Under the pieces are notes generated by a model, which saw nothing but the letters and a program-made list of their open reading frames with translations, was not told the DNA's origin and searched no databases. Of a DNA stretch of 64,000 nucleotides, positions 1-8,163 are shown piece by piece. Position numbers and translations under genes: made by a program. The DNA is taken from contig NZ_BCQS01000005.1 of NCBI RefSeq assembly GCF_001552195.1, forward strand, positions 496,001-560,000, read 5' to 3'. Each line of letters opens with the position of its first letter. The first letter of the stretch is position 1. The stretch is from Actinomadura latina NBRC 106108 (GTDB lineage: Bacteria > Actinomycetota > Actinomycetes > Streptosporangiales > Streptosporangiaceae).

Positions 1-936
1 CAGCATGTAGCCGATGTGGCCGACCAGGATGAACGAGAACACGCGGTGGATGTCGTCGTGCGTCAGCGCGCCGAGCGTGCCGACGATGATCGTCCCGGCG
101 GCGAGCACGAGCATCGGCCACGAGCCGTGCTCGCGCGGGAAGACGAGCGTCTCGACGCGGATGAGCGAGTACACGGCGGCCTTCGTCAGCAGCGCCGCGA
201 ACACCGCGGTGATCTTCGTGAGGGCGACGGGGTAGCTGTCGGGCAGCCACATGTGCATGGGCACGACCGCGCCCTTGATGCCGAACACCACGAGGAACAG
301 CAGGCCGAGCGCGGTGCGGGTCGCGCCCGGCAGGTCCGGCACCCGCGTCGACAGGTCGGCGAGGTTGACCGTGCCCGCCGCCGCGTAGGTCAGGCCGAGC
401 GAGGTGAGGAAGAGGATCGAGGACGTGAGGCTGACCACGGTGTAGGTCATCCCGGCCCCGACCCGTTCCCCGGTCGGCGTCAGCGTCATGAGGACGTAGC
501 TCGACGCGAGCATGACCTCGAACGCGACGAAGAGGTTGAACAGGTCCCCGGCCAGGAAGACGAGGCTGACCCCGGCGGTCAGCGTCAGGTAGGCGGGATA
601 GAACACGCCCGGCTCGTGCCCGCCGGTCCCGCCGGCGCCCTCCCCCAGGGCGTGCAGCATGATCGCCAGCAGCACCGTGCTGGACACCACCAGCAGCAGC
701 GACGACAGCCGGTCCGCGACGAGCGTGATGCCGAGCGGCGCGGCCCAGCCCCCCAGCTGGACGGCGGCCACGCCGTCGCGGGACACGGCCGCGAGCAGCG
801 CCGCACTGGCGGCGACGCTTCCCGCGGCGGCCAGCGGGCCGAGCACCCGCAGCCACGTCCGCCGCCGCCGGGCGATCAGCGCCAGCGCGGCACCGAACAG
901 CGGCAGCACGAACGGGAGCGGGACGAGGACGTTCAT
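1..936 (-). CDS. mrpD: Mrp-type Na+/H+ antiporter subunit D (partial, C-terminus beyond the left edge)
   Basis: Membrane subunit of the multisubunit cation/proton antiporter, homologous to the proton-pumping subunits of complex I. The first 312 residues are present and the end lies outside the window. Reading the minus strand from the ATG at 936 gives a hydrophobic protein starting MNVLVPLPFVLPLFG, with the family motif GDLFNLFVAFEVMLASSYVL near residues 140-160 and later MHMWLPDSYPVALTKITAVF. The latter resembles the conserved antiporter helix with its functional Lys. The start overlaps the mrpC stop (ATGA), so the two are translationally coupled. Subunits E, F and G would be expected beyond position 1, but this cannot be seen. 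Confidence 0.93.
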   Translation of the reverse strand, partial: MNVLVPLPFVLPLFGAALALIARRRRTWLRVLGPLAAAGSVAASAALLAAVSRDGVAAVQLGGWAAPLGITLVADRLSSLLLVVSSTVLLAIMLHALGEGAGGTGGHEPGVFYPAYLTLTAGVSLVFLAGDLFNLFVAFEVMLASSYVLMTLTPTGERVGAGMTYTVVSLTSSILFLTSLGLTYAAAGTVNLADLSTRVPDLPGATRTALGLLFLVVFGIKGAVVPMHMWLPDSYPVALTKITAVFAALLTKAAVYSLIRVETLVFPREHGSWPMLVLAAGTIIVGTLGALTHDDIHRVFSFILVGHIGYML

Positions 937-1361
937 GCGCCGTCCTCCGGCCCGGGGTTCTCCTCTTCCAGGGGCGTGGCGTCCCGTGCCTCGTCGCGGC
1001 GGCGCCGTTCCCGGCAGATCCGGCGGTCCTCGACGTCGTCCTGGACCTCGTCGCCGCCGCGGAGCTGCCGGCTCCGGTAGGCCAGCGCCAGCAGGAACGC
1101 CGTGACGCCGAAGGTGATCACGATCGCGGTCAGCACCATCGCCTGCGGGAACGGGTCGGCCGTCCGCCCCGGGCCCTTCGCGCCGAGCAGCGGCGGCGTG
1201 CCGGCGCGCCCGCCCGCGAGCAGGAGGACGAGGTTGGCGCCGTGGCCGAGCAGCGAGAAGCCGATCACGACCCGGATCAGGGACCGCTGCATCAGCAGGT
1301 CGAACCCGGCCGCGAACAGCACGGCGACCACCACGACGAGGACGAGGCCGGGCCCGGTCAC
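933..1361 (-). CDS. mrpC: Mrp-type Na+/H+ antiporter subunit C (NuoK-like)
   Basis: Small membrane subunit of the Mrp antiporter, related to NuoK of complex I, 142 residues. Three hydrophobic helices are visible in the first 105 residues, with the family signature IRVVIGFSLLGHGANLVLL around residues 29-47 and a helix containing DPFPQAMVLTAIVITFGVTA. The C-terminal tail is long, charged and Arg/Glu-rich, which is common in actinobacterial versions. Its start overlaps the mrpA stop and its stop overlaps the mrpD start, placing it firmly inside one operon. Confidence 0.93.
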   Translation of the reverse strand: MTGPGLVLVVVVAVLFAAGFDLLMQRSLIRVVIGFSLLGHGANLVLLLAGGRAGTPPLLGAKGPGRTADPFPQAMVLTAIVITFGVTAFLLALAYRSRQLRGGDEVQDDVEDRRICRERRRRDEARDATPLEEENPGPEDGA

Positions 1362-4162
1362 GGCCGCTCCTCCGCCGGGACCTCAAGGGCCTCCGGCTCC
1401 TCCTCCAGGCTCGCTCCGAGCGTGGTGAGGATCGTCAGCACCAGCCCGAGCACCAGGAGGTAGACGCCCGCGTCGAAGAACAGGTTGGTGGGGACCTCGA
1501 CGTGCCCGAACACCGGCACCGTGCCCCCGAACTTCCCGGACGCCAGGAACTCCCCGCCGGACGCCCAGCCGCCCGCACCCGTGGCGACCGCGATGCCCAG
1601 GCCGCCGCCGAGCAGGACGGCGGGGCGGACGGGCAGCGCGGTGGCGAGCTCCCGCCGGCCGCCCGGCAGGTACCGCAGGACGAACGCCATGCCCGCCACG
1701 AGACCGCCCACGAACCCGCCGCCCGGACGGCCGTGCCCGGCGAAGAACAGGTACACCGAGAACACCAGGATCGTGGGGGTCAGCAGCCTCGCCACCGCCT
1801 CCAGCAGGACCGACGACCCGCCCAGCGGGGGACGGCCGGGCGTGGCGAGCCAGCGGCTCCGCGGCGCCTCCCCCGCCTCCCCGCCGCCCGGCCGGCGCAC
1901 CCCCCGCATCCCCGGCCCGGTCAGCACGAGGCTCACCACGCCCATCGCGGTCGCGGCCAGCACCGTGATCTCGCCGAGGGTGTCGAGCGCGCGCACATCG
2001 ACCAGGATCAGATTCACCACGTTCTTCGTGTGCTCCTGCGCGGCGACCCGGGTGTAGCCGGGCCCGACCGGCTCGGCGCTCCGGCTCAGCACCGCCACCA
2101 TCAGGAAGAGCCCGGCGAACCCGCCCATGCAGAGGCTGATCACGGCGGTGGCGGCCCGCGCGGGGACCTTCCGCAGCCGCGGCGGGAACCGCTCCGGCAG
2201 CCGCCGCAGCACCAGCACGAGCATGAACAGCGTCAGCGTCTCCACGACCACGAGGGTGAGCGCGAGATCGGGCGCGCCGAACGTGGCGAACAGGCCGGTC
2301 ATCCCGTACCCCGTGCCGGACAGCAGCACCACGGCCGACAACCGGCCGCGCGCCCGCATCGCCGCCAGCGCGCAGACGATCACGACCGCGGCGAGGACGA
2401 GCTGCGCCGGGTCGTCCCAGCCCCGCGGCGCCCGCCAGCGCGGCCCGGTGCCCTGGACCAGGCCCGCCACGAGCGCCGACCCCGGCACGACCAGCACCGT
2501 CAGCGCGATCACCCCGAGGTACACCGGCAGCGAGCCGATCTGCAGCCGCCGCGTCACCGCGTGCGCCCCCGCCATGACGCCGCCGATCACGGCGTCATAG
2601 CCCTTCTGCGCGTCGGGCAGCCACCACCGCGTGGACCGTCCCGGGAACGTCCGGCCGAACGCGCCGTACAGCCCGGCGCCCGCCACGATCGCCACCACCG
2701 ACATCCAGATCGGCAGCCCGAGGCCATGCCACAGCGCGAGCTCGTAGCCGGGACCATGGGCCGGCAGCGTGTCGGCGTAGGGGCCGATCAGCTTCTGCGG
2801 CACCGCGGGGACGAGCCCCAGCGCGAACCCGGCGACGGCCAGGACCACGACCGGCACGACCAGCCCCCACGGGTCTTCCGGCCCCTGATCCGTCGTGCCG
2901 GAGAAGGCGCCGTGCAGGAAACGCGCCCCGTACGCCACGGTCAGCGCCGACCCGGCGACCACCCCGGCGAGAACGACGACGTCGAGACCGCCGTGCGCGA
3001 ACGCCTCGAACGCGGCCTCCTTCGCCACGAACCCGAGGAACGGCGGAATGCCGATCATGGACGCGATCGCCGCGGTCGCCGCGACCGCCAGCACCGGCAG
3101 CCGCCACCCCGCCCCCGACAGGTGGTCCGCGCGCCGCGTCCCCGTCTCGTGCTCGACGGCGCCGACCGTCAGGAACAGCGGCGCCTTGAAGAGCCCATGG
3201 GCCAGCAGCAACGCGGCGCCCGCGAGTGCCGCCGTCCGCGTCCCGTTGCCGAGCAGGACCATGAGGAAACCGAGCTGGCTGATCGTCCCGTAGGCGAGCA
3301 GCCGTTTGAGGTCGTCCTGCCGCAGCGCGACGACGCCGCCGGCCAGCAGGCTGAGCAGCCCCACCGCCAGCACCAGGGGCCGCCACGGATCGAGCCCGGC
3401 GAACGCCGGCGCGAGCCGCGCCACCAGGTAGACGCCCGCCTTCACCATCGCCGCCGCGTGCAGGTAGGCGCTCACCGGGGTGGGCGCCACCATCGCCGCG
3501 GGCAGCCAGGCGTGCAGCGGGATCTGCGCCGACTTGGCGAACGCGCCCAGCAGCACGAGGACGACACCGACCCGCGCCGAGGTGCCGCCCGGCGGGTCCG
3601 CGACCAGCGCCGAGATCTGGTACGTCCCCGCGCCCTGCCCGAGGACCACGAACCCGGCGAGCATGACCAGCCCGAACGCCGTCGTCGTCAGCAGCGCCTG
3701 CGTGGCGGCCCGCCGGTCCGCGACCCGGTCCGGACGCGTGTGCCCGATGAGGATGAACGAACTCAGCGTCGTCAGTTCCCAGAACACGTACAGGACGAGC
3801 AGGTTGTCGGCGAGCACCAGACCCGTCATCGCCCCGGCGAACGCGACCAGCGTCCCGATCATCAGCCGCTCGGACCGCTCGAAGTACCAGCCCGCGTAGC
3901 AGAGGACGACGGCCCCGACCCCGCCGACCAGCAGCAGCATCACCACGGCCAGGGCGTCCACCCGGAAGTCGAACACCAGCCCGAGATCAGCGGCCCAGAC
4001 GACCTTCGTGCTGAGATCCCCCTGCCCGACCCGGGTCGCCGCCCAGGCGGCCGTGGCCGCGGGCACGAGGGCCGCGGCGCACGCCATCACGCGCCGGTAC
4101 CGTCCGAGCGCCCAGGGCACGGCGACGGCCACGACGGCATAGATCCCGACCAGCGCCAGCAT
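1358..4162 (-). CDS. mrpA: Mrp-type Na+/H+ antiporter, subunit A fused to subunit B domain
   Basis: Large antiporter subunit of about 934 residues. The N-terminal two thirds is the NuoL/MrpA antiporter module, with FWELTTLSSFILIG and LPAAMVAPTPVSAYLHA. It is followed by a DUF4040/MbhD-like region (SAVVLLSGTGYG) and a C-terminal MnhB domain (GHGRPGGGFVGG), so subunits A and B are one chain as in many actinobacteria and some other bacteria. I chose the ATG at 4162 because a G-rich Shine-Dalgarno stretch lies just upstream; a GTG ten codons earlier is the alternative. It is first in the mrp operon and about 80 bases downstream of the WD40 kinase gene. It probably exports Na+ at the cost of proton motive force, supporting pH and salt tolerance. 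Confidence 0.94.
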   Translation of the reverse strand: MLALVGIYAVVAVAVPWALGRYRRVMACAAALVPAATAAWAATRVGQGDLSTKVVWAADLGLVFDFRVDALAVVMLLLVGGVGAVVLCYAGWYFERSERLMIGTLVAFAGAMTGLVLADNLLVLYVFWELTTLSSFILIGHTRPDRVADRRAATQALLTTTAFGLVMLAGFVVLGQGAGTYQISALVADPPGGTSARVGVVLVLLGAFAKSAQIPLHAWLPAAMVAPTPVSAYLHAAAMVKAGVYLVARLAPAFAGLDPWRPLVLAVGLLSLLAGGVVALRQDDLKRLLAYGTISQLGFLMVLLGNGTRTAALAGAALLLAHGLFKAPLFLTVGAVEHETGTRRADHLSGAGWRLPVLAVAATAAIASMIGIPPFLGFVAKEAAFEAFAHGGLDVVVLAGVVAGSALTVAYGARFLHGAFSGTTDQGPEDPWGLVVPVVVLAVAGFALGLVPAVPQKLIGPYADTLPAHGPGYELALWHGLGLPIWMSVVAIVAGAGLYGAFGRTFPGRSTRWWLPDAQKGYDAVIGGVMAGAHAVTRRLQIGSLPVYLGVIALTVLVVPGSALVAGLVQGTGPRWRAPRGWDDPAQLVLAAVVIVCALAAMRARGRLSAVVLLSGTGYGMTGLFATFGAPDLALTLVVVETLTLFMLVLVLRRLPERFPPRLRKVPARAATAVISLCMGGFAGLFLMVAVLSRSAEPVGPGYTRVAAQEHTKNVVNLILVDVRALDTLGEITVLAATAMGVVSLVLTGPGMRGVRRPGGGEAGEAPRSRWLATPGRPPLGGSSVLLEAVARLLTPTILVFSVYLFFAGHGRPGGGFVGGLVAGMAFVLRYLPGGRRELATALPVRPAVLLGGGLGIAVATGAGGWASGGEFLASGKFGGTVPVFGHVEVPTNLFFDAGVYLLVLGLVLTILTTLGASLEEEPEALEVPAEERP

Positions 4163-4243
4163 GCCGCCCGCAGCCCCCTCCCCCCAAGGCACGTCCGCAG
4201 GCGATCTACCCGACCAGCGCTCCCGAAACGAAGACGCCCGGGA

Positions 4244-6208
4244 TCAGGGCACCTTCCAGAGCCGCACCTTGTTGTCGAAGCCGTGGGCACTGGCCAGCGT
4301 CTTGCCGTCCGGGCTGAACGCCACCGAATAGACCGTCCTGACCCGGGCCTTGAAGGCCGTGGCCTTGTTGGTGGCGAGGTCCCACAGCCACGTCGTGCCG
4401 TCGGCGTCACCGGCGGCCAGATACTTCCCGTCGGGGCTGTAGGCGAGCGCCTGGACCATGTTGCGGGGGTCGTCGAACGTGCCGGTCACGCGTCCGGTGG
4501 CCACGCTCCACAGGTTCACCTTGCCGTCTTCCCCGCCGCTGGCCACGGTCTTGCCGTCCCTGCTGAACGCGACGGCGAAGGCGGTGCGGTCGTCGAAGTC
4601 GGTGATGAGGCGCCGGGTCCGCACATCCCACACCATCTTCGGTGCGCCGTTGCCGGTGGCGGCGAGCATCTTCCCGTCCGGGCTGAACGCCACCGAGTCG
4701 CCGGCCCACGCGGGGTTCCCGTACTGGGCGACGAAGCGCCGGCGGGACACGTTCCACAGTCTCACGGTGACATCGACGTCGCCGCCGACGGCGAGGGACG
4801 TGCCGTCCGGGCTGAAGGCCAGGTCCCCGACGTGGATGCCGCCGCTCTTGAAACTGGTGATGGGGCGCCTGGTGCGCGCGTCCCACAGCTGCACCGTGCC
4901 GCCCATGCCGCCCGCCGCGAGGATGCGGCCGTCGGGGCTGAAGGCCACGGCGCCGACCTTGTCGGGGTACTCGTCGAGGACGGCGACGGGCCGCCGGCCG
5001 GCCACGTCCCACAGCCGCACCGTGTGGTCGTCGGAGGCCGAGGCGAGCGTCTTGCCGTCCGGGCTGTACGCCACCGCCAGTACGTCTTCGGTGTGGCCGC
5101 TGAGGGCATTGCCGGGCGCCTCCTCGTCCAGGTAGCCCTTCACCAGCACACCGCCGCCCACGGCGGTCGCGCCGCCCACGACGAGGAGCCCGAACAGGAA
5201 TCCCCGCCGCCCCGGTCCGCGCCGCACCGGCGGCGCCGTCTGCGGCATCCCGCCCATCGGCGGCGGCACCGTCCCGGCGGGCGGCGGAGGCGCCCCCATG
5301 CCCGGCGGGAACCCGGGACCGGGCGCACCCCCGGCCGGCCACGGCCCTTGCGCGGCGGCGACGGGCTGCACGAACTGCGGTGCCGCGGCCGCCATGCCCC
5401 GCAGCCACTGCGCCACCTCCTCGGCGGAGGCGGGCCGCTGAGCCGGGTCCTTGGCGAGCAGCCCGAGTACCAGCCGATCCAGCTCCGGCGGAATCCCCGC
5501 CCTCCGCTGCGACGGCGGCATCGGCTGAACGGTCAGGTGCTGCCGCATCAGCGCCGGCATCGTCTCCCCGTCGAACGGCGCATCACCGGTGAGCAGCGCG
5601 TAGAGAGTGCAGCCCAGGGCGTACAGATCGGTCCGTGCGTCGGCGGGCCGCCCCTCATATTGTTCGGGCGCCATATAAGCGGGGGTCCCGAGCATCCCGC
5701 CGACCCCGGTGAGGTCACCGACCGCATCGGCGGAGCGTGAAATGCCGAAGTCGCAGATCTTCACACCGCCCTCGGCCAGCTCCATCAGATTGGCCGGCTT
5801 CACATCGCGATGAACCACCCCGCGCCGGTGCGCGTAAGCCAGCGCCTCGGCCACGGCCGCACCCGTCTCCAGCACCCGCCCGACGGGTAACCCGCCCGGA
5901 CTCCGCGCGATGATGGTCGCGTAGTCGGTCCCGTTGAGCAGCTCCATCACGAAGAACGGGTGGCCGTCGTGCTCCCCGAGATCGTGGACGACGGTGATTC
6001 CCGGATGCTGCAACTGCCCGGCGTTCTCGGCCTCCCTGCGCAGCCGGTCGATCAGCACGGACGACGACCCCACGTCCGCCAGCAGGATCTTCACGGCGAC
6101 GCGCCGCCGCAGCTGCGTGTCATCGGCGGCCCAGACCTCCCCCATACCGCCCCGGCCGAGCCGCGTGGTGAGCCGGTACCTCCCCCCGAGCACCGCTCCG
6201 GATTCCAT
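4244..6208 (-). CDS. Transmembrane Ser/Thr protein kinase with C-terminal WD40 propeller
   Basis: Hanks-type (PknB-like) kinase of 654 residues. The kinase domain spans about residues 8-268: glycine loop LGRGGMGEVW, Lys40 in VAVK, catalytic VVHRDVKPAN with Asp135, CDFG at 152-155, and YMAPEQY. A Pro/Gly-rich linker (about 275-330) and one membrane helix near 335-358 follow. Then come seven WD40 repeats, each with a form of the SPDGK.LAS core ending in LW, enough for one closed propeller. The propeller would lie outside the membrane and could sense a ligand or bind a protein partner; this is inferred. The ATG is preceded by AGGAGGGG. The gene runs into the mrp operon on the same strand with a short gap, so co-transcription is plausible. 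Confidence 0.93.
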   Translation of the reverse strand: MESGAVLGGRYRLTTRLGRGGMGEVWAADDTQLRRRVAVKILLADVGSSSVLIDRLRREAENAGQLQHPGITVVHDLGEHDGHPFFVMELLNGTDYATIIARSPGGLPVGRVLETGAAVAEALAYAHRRGVVHRDVKPANLMELAEGGVKICDFGISRSADAVGDLTGVGGMLGTPAYMAPEQYEGRPADARTDLYALGCTLYALLTGDAPFDGETMPALMRQHLTVQPMPPSQRRAGIPPELDRLVLGLLAKDPAQRPASAEEVAQWLRGMAAAAPQFVQPVAAAQGPWPAGGAPGPGFPPGMGAPPPPAGTVPPPMGGMPQTAPPVRRGPGRRGFLFGLLVVGGATAVGGGVLVKGYLDEEAPGNALSGHTEDVLAVAYSPDGKTLASASDDHTVRLWDVAGRRPVAVLDEYPDKVGAVAFSPDGRILAAGGMGGTVQLWDARTRRPITSFKSGGIHVGDLAFSPDGTSLAVGGDVDVTVRLWNVSRRRFVAQYGNPAWAGDSVAFSPDGKMLAATGNGAPKMVWDVRTRRLITDFDDRTAFAVAFSRDGKTVASGGEDGKVNLWSVATGRVTGTFDDPRNMVQALAYSPDGKYLAAGDADGTTWLWDLATNKATAFKARVRTVYSVAFSPDGKTLASAHGFDNKVRLWKVP

Positions 6209-6374
6209 GCTCCACCCCTCCTAGGCGACAGGCCGGACGAATCACAGCACTGCCCGACACGCTCCCGCAAACCCCACCGCCCCAGCACCACCCGACACCC
6301 TCACCTCTTGGCCGCAACCGGCCACCCGACCCCCCATGACCGGCCCAGTAACCCCTGATCGGACACCGGCGCAA

Positions 6375-6938
6375 TCAGCGCTTGGTCTCGTACCTGGTCA
6401 GGAGCACGCCGTCGGGGAACGTCCGGGTCTCCACCAGGGACAGGTTCACCCAGTTGTCCAAGGCTGTGAAGAACGGCTTGCCGCCGCCCACCAGGACCGG
6501 ATGGGTGACGATCGCGTACCCGTCGATCAGCCCGGCCCGCATGGCCGCCGCGGCGAGTGTGGCACCGCTGATGTCCATGGGGCCGCCGTCGTCGGCCTTG
6601 AGCCGGGTGATCTCGGTGACCGCGTCGCCGGTGACCAGGCGGGTGTTCCAGTCGACCGTGCTGGTCGTAGAGGAGAACACCACCTTCGGCATGTCCCGCC
6701 AGCGGCGGGCGAACTCGATCGCCGCCGGTGTGGCATCCGGCTGCTTGTCGGCGGTCGGCCAGTGGGAACTCATCGTCTCCCACAGCCTGCGCCCGTACAG
6801 CGCCAGGCCGGTCGCCCCCACCCGGTCGGACCACCACTGGAACAGCTCGTCGCTCGGTACGCCCCAACCGAGGTCGTCGCCGGGCGCGGCGATGTAGCCG
6901 TCCAGGCTCAGGTTCATGCCGTAGGTCAGTTTCCGCAT
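6375..6938 (-). CDS. Dihydrofolate reductase family protein (RibD C-terminal-like)
   Basis: NAD(P)H-dependent reductase of the RibD-C/DHFR fold, 187 residues. It starts MRKLTYGMNLSLDGYIA, the typical opening of this family, and also shows GRRLWETM and a hydrophobic C-terminal half ending in LTRYETKR. I chose the ATG at 6938 because AGGAGG lies 9 bases upstream; in-frame starts further upstream would add a non-family tail. Substrate unknown: members of this large actinobacterial group are rarely characterised and are not true DHFR or RibG. It stands alone between the kinase gene and tRNA-Asn. Confidence 0.85.
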   Translation of the reverse strand: MRKLTYGMNLSLDGYIAAPGDDLGWGVPSDELFQWWSDRVGATGLALYGRRLWETMSSHWPTADKQPDATPAAIEFARRWRDMPKVVFSSTTSTVDWNTRLVTGDAVTEITRLKADDGGPMDISGATLAAAAMRAGLIDGYAIVTHPVLVGGGKPFFTALDNWVNLSLVETRTFPDGVLLTRYETKR

Positions 6939-7172
6939 GGCGTCAGCCTCCTGTGATTCGGTCATCGGCGGACAGACCAGCACGGCGCGGAAAAATCATC
7001 GTCAGGCCGCACCGAGGGCCGGTTCACCAGCCGCCGTGATCACGCAGGGTGATGATGCCATGGGCGCGGTCTTCCGGCGTGAGTGGCCGGGTGGCTCCCC
7101 CGAAACCACACAGGCCCCTGTTCCTTGATCGGAACTGGGGCCTGACCTTGGGATCTGCTGGGCAGAGAAAAG

Positions 7173-7245
7173 CTCCCGCGATTGGACTCGAACCAATAAC
7201 CTGCCGGTTAACAGCCGGCTGCTCTGCCGATTGAGCTACGCGGGA
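7173..7245 (-). tRNA. tRNA-Asn (anticodon GTT)
   Basis: The minus strand folds as a full 73-base tRNA. The acceptor stem TCCCGCG pairs with CGCGGGA and is followed by discriminator G. The D arm is GCTC..GAGC, the anticodon stem GCCGG/CCGGC carries the loop CTGTTAA (anticodon GTT), and the T arm is ATTGG-TTCGAGT-CCAAT. CCA is not encoded. This is the only tRNA seen in the window. Confidence 0.97.
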
Positions 7246-7385
7246 TCGTACGTCCGGCGGGGCCTCGGCCCCTGTCGGCGGGTCTAGGTTAGCGCATGTC
7301 CGAGGCTGTTCGCGCACCGTTATGGATGGGGGCGTCGTTGGCGGGTATGGGGGGTGTCACGATTCCGCCGTCAGTAGGAGTTGGC

Positions 7386-7658
7386 ATGAAGACGCGCATG
7401 ATGTTCATGGCGGGCGCCGCGATCGGCTACGTCCTCGGGACGAAGGCCGGGCGCGAGCGGTACGAGCAGATCAAGCGGCTGTCGCAGCAGGTTTCGGAGA
7501 ATCCGAACGTGCAGGAGGCCGCCGGGATGCTGCGGGCCAAGGGCGAGGAGTTCGCCGGCGCGGCGCGCGGGAAGGCGAACGATCTGAAGGATCGGGTGCC
7601 GGAGCAGGTGCCTGGGCGCAAGGCCGGCAAGGAGCAGCCGGAGGTGTACCCCGGCTAG
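7386..7658 (+). CDS. Small YtxH-like protein with N-terminal hydrophobic segment
   Basis: A 90-residue protein beginning MKTRMMFMAGAAIGYVLGTKAGRERYE (shown here only as its N-terminal part, residues 1-20: MKTRMMFMAGAAIGYVLGTK). The glycine-containing hydrophobic helix followed by GTKAGRERYEQI is typical of YtxH-like membrane-anchored proteins of actinobacteria. The remainder is a charged amphipathic helix. I chose the ATG at 7386 because AGGAG precedes it. The function is not known; general-stress links are reported only for distant YtxH relatives. Its TAG stop overlaps by four bases with the stop of the convergent gene, the two sharing a CTAG. Confidence 0.8.
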   Translation: MKTRMMFMAGAAIGYVLGTKAGRERYEQIKRLSQQVSENPNVQEAAGMLRAKGEEFAGAARGKANDLKDRVPEQVPGRKAGKEQPEVYPG

Positions 7659-8146
7659 AGGCCGGTCTGGCGGCGCAGTTCCTCCAGGGCCTGTTCGGCC
7701 TGGGCGCGTAGGCCCGGGTCGGACGGGTCGAGGCCGGGCTCGAAGACGAAGGTCCAGCGCACGTCGCCGCCTGCGGCGGGGCGGCGGGCGGCGATGCGCA
7801 CCTTGCCGCCGGGAAGCTGGACCTGGTGGCTGACGGCGATGGTGGCGGTGACGCGTTCGCGGACGGTTTCGGGGACGGACCCGGGGTCGGTCAGCCGGAC
7901 GCGGTGTTCGGGGCCGGCGTTGGTCTCGTGGACGTGGAGCCCGCCGTCCTTCCAGGTGGCCTGGTCGACGCGTTCCCAGGGGATGCGGGTGAAGCCGCCG
8001 GAGGGCGCCGGGATGTGCAGGGCCGTCGTGGTGGCGATGACGTGGGATCCGCCGCGGGTGGGGGCGTTCGCGAGGACGCGTTCGCCGCGTTCGAGGGTGA
8101 GCGCGGCGCGGACTTCGGCGGGCACGGAGCCCCTGAGCAGGCGCAT
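7655..8146 (-). CDS. Conserved hypothetical protein, possibly PH-like fold
   Basis: A 163-residue soluble protein starting MRLLRGSVPAEVRAALTLE. Its middle, RGERVLANAPTRGGSHVIAT followed by a strand, FTRIPWERVDQATWKDG and GLHVHET, resembles the alternating strands and the W..VD.A.W pattern of bacterial PH-like domains. The C-terminal 30 residues form an acidic helix. No catalytic motif is visible and I do not recognise a named family. It lies 17 bases downstream of the MGH1-type hydrolase on the same strand, so the two are probably co-transcribed. Confidence 0.75.
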   Translation of the reverse strand: MRLLRGSVPAEVRAALTLERGERVLANAPTRGGSHVIATTTALHIPAPSGGFTRIPWERVDQATWKDGGLHVHETNAGPEHRVRLTDPGSVPETVRERVTATIAVSHQVQLPGGKVRIAARRPAAGGDVRWTFVFEPGLDPSDPGLRAQAEQALEELRRQTGL

Positions 8147-8163
8147 GTACACAAGGTAAGCGA

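Noticed and set aside
1502..5740. Very long plus-strand open frame opposite mrpA and the kinase gene
   Set aside because: It is antisense to two well-supported genes, rich in Arg/His/Pro/Gln with no domain, and results from the scarcity of stop codons in high-GC DNA.
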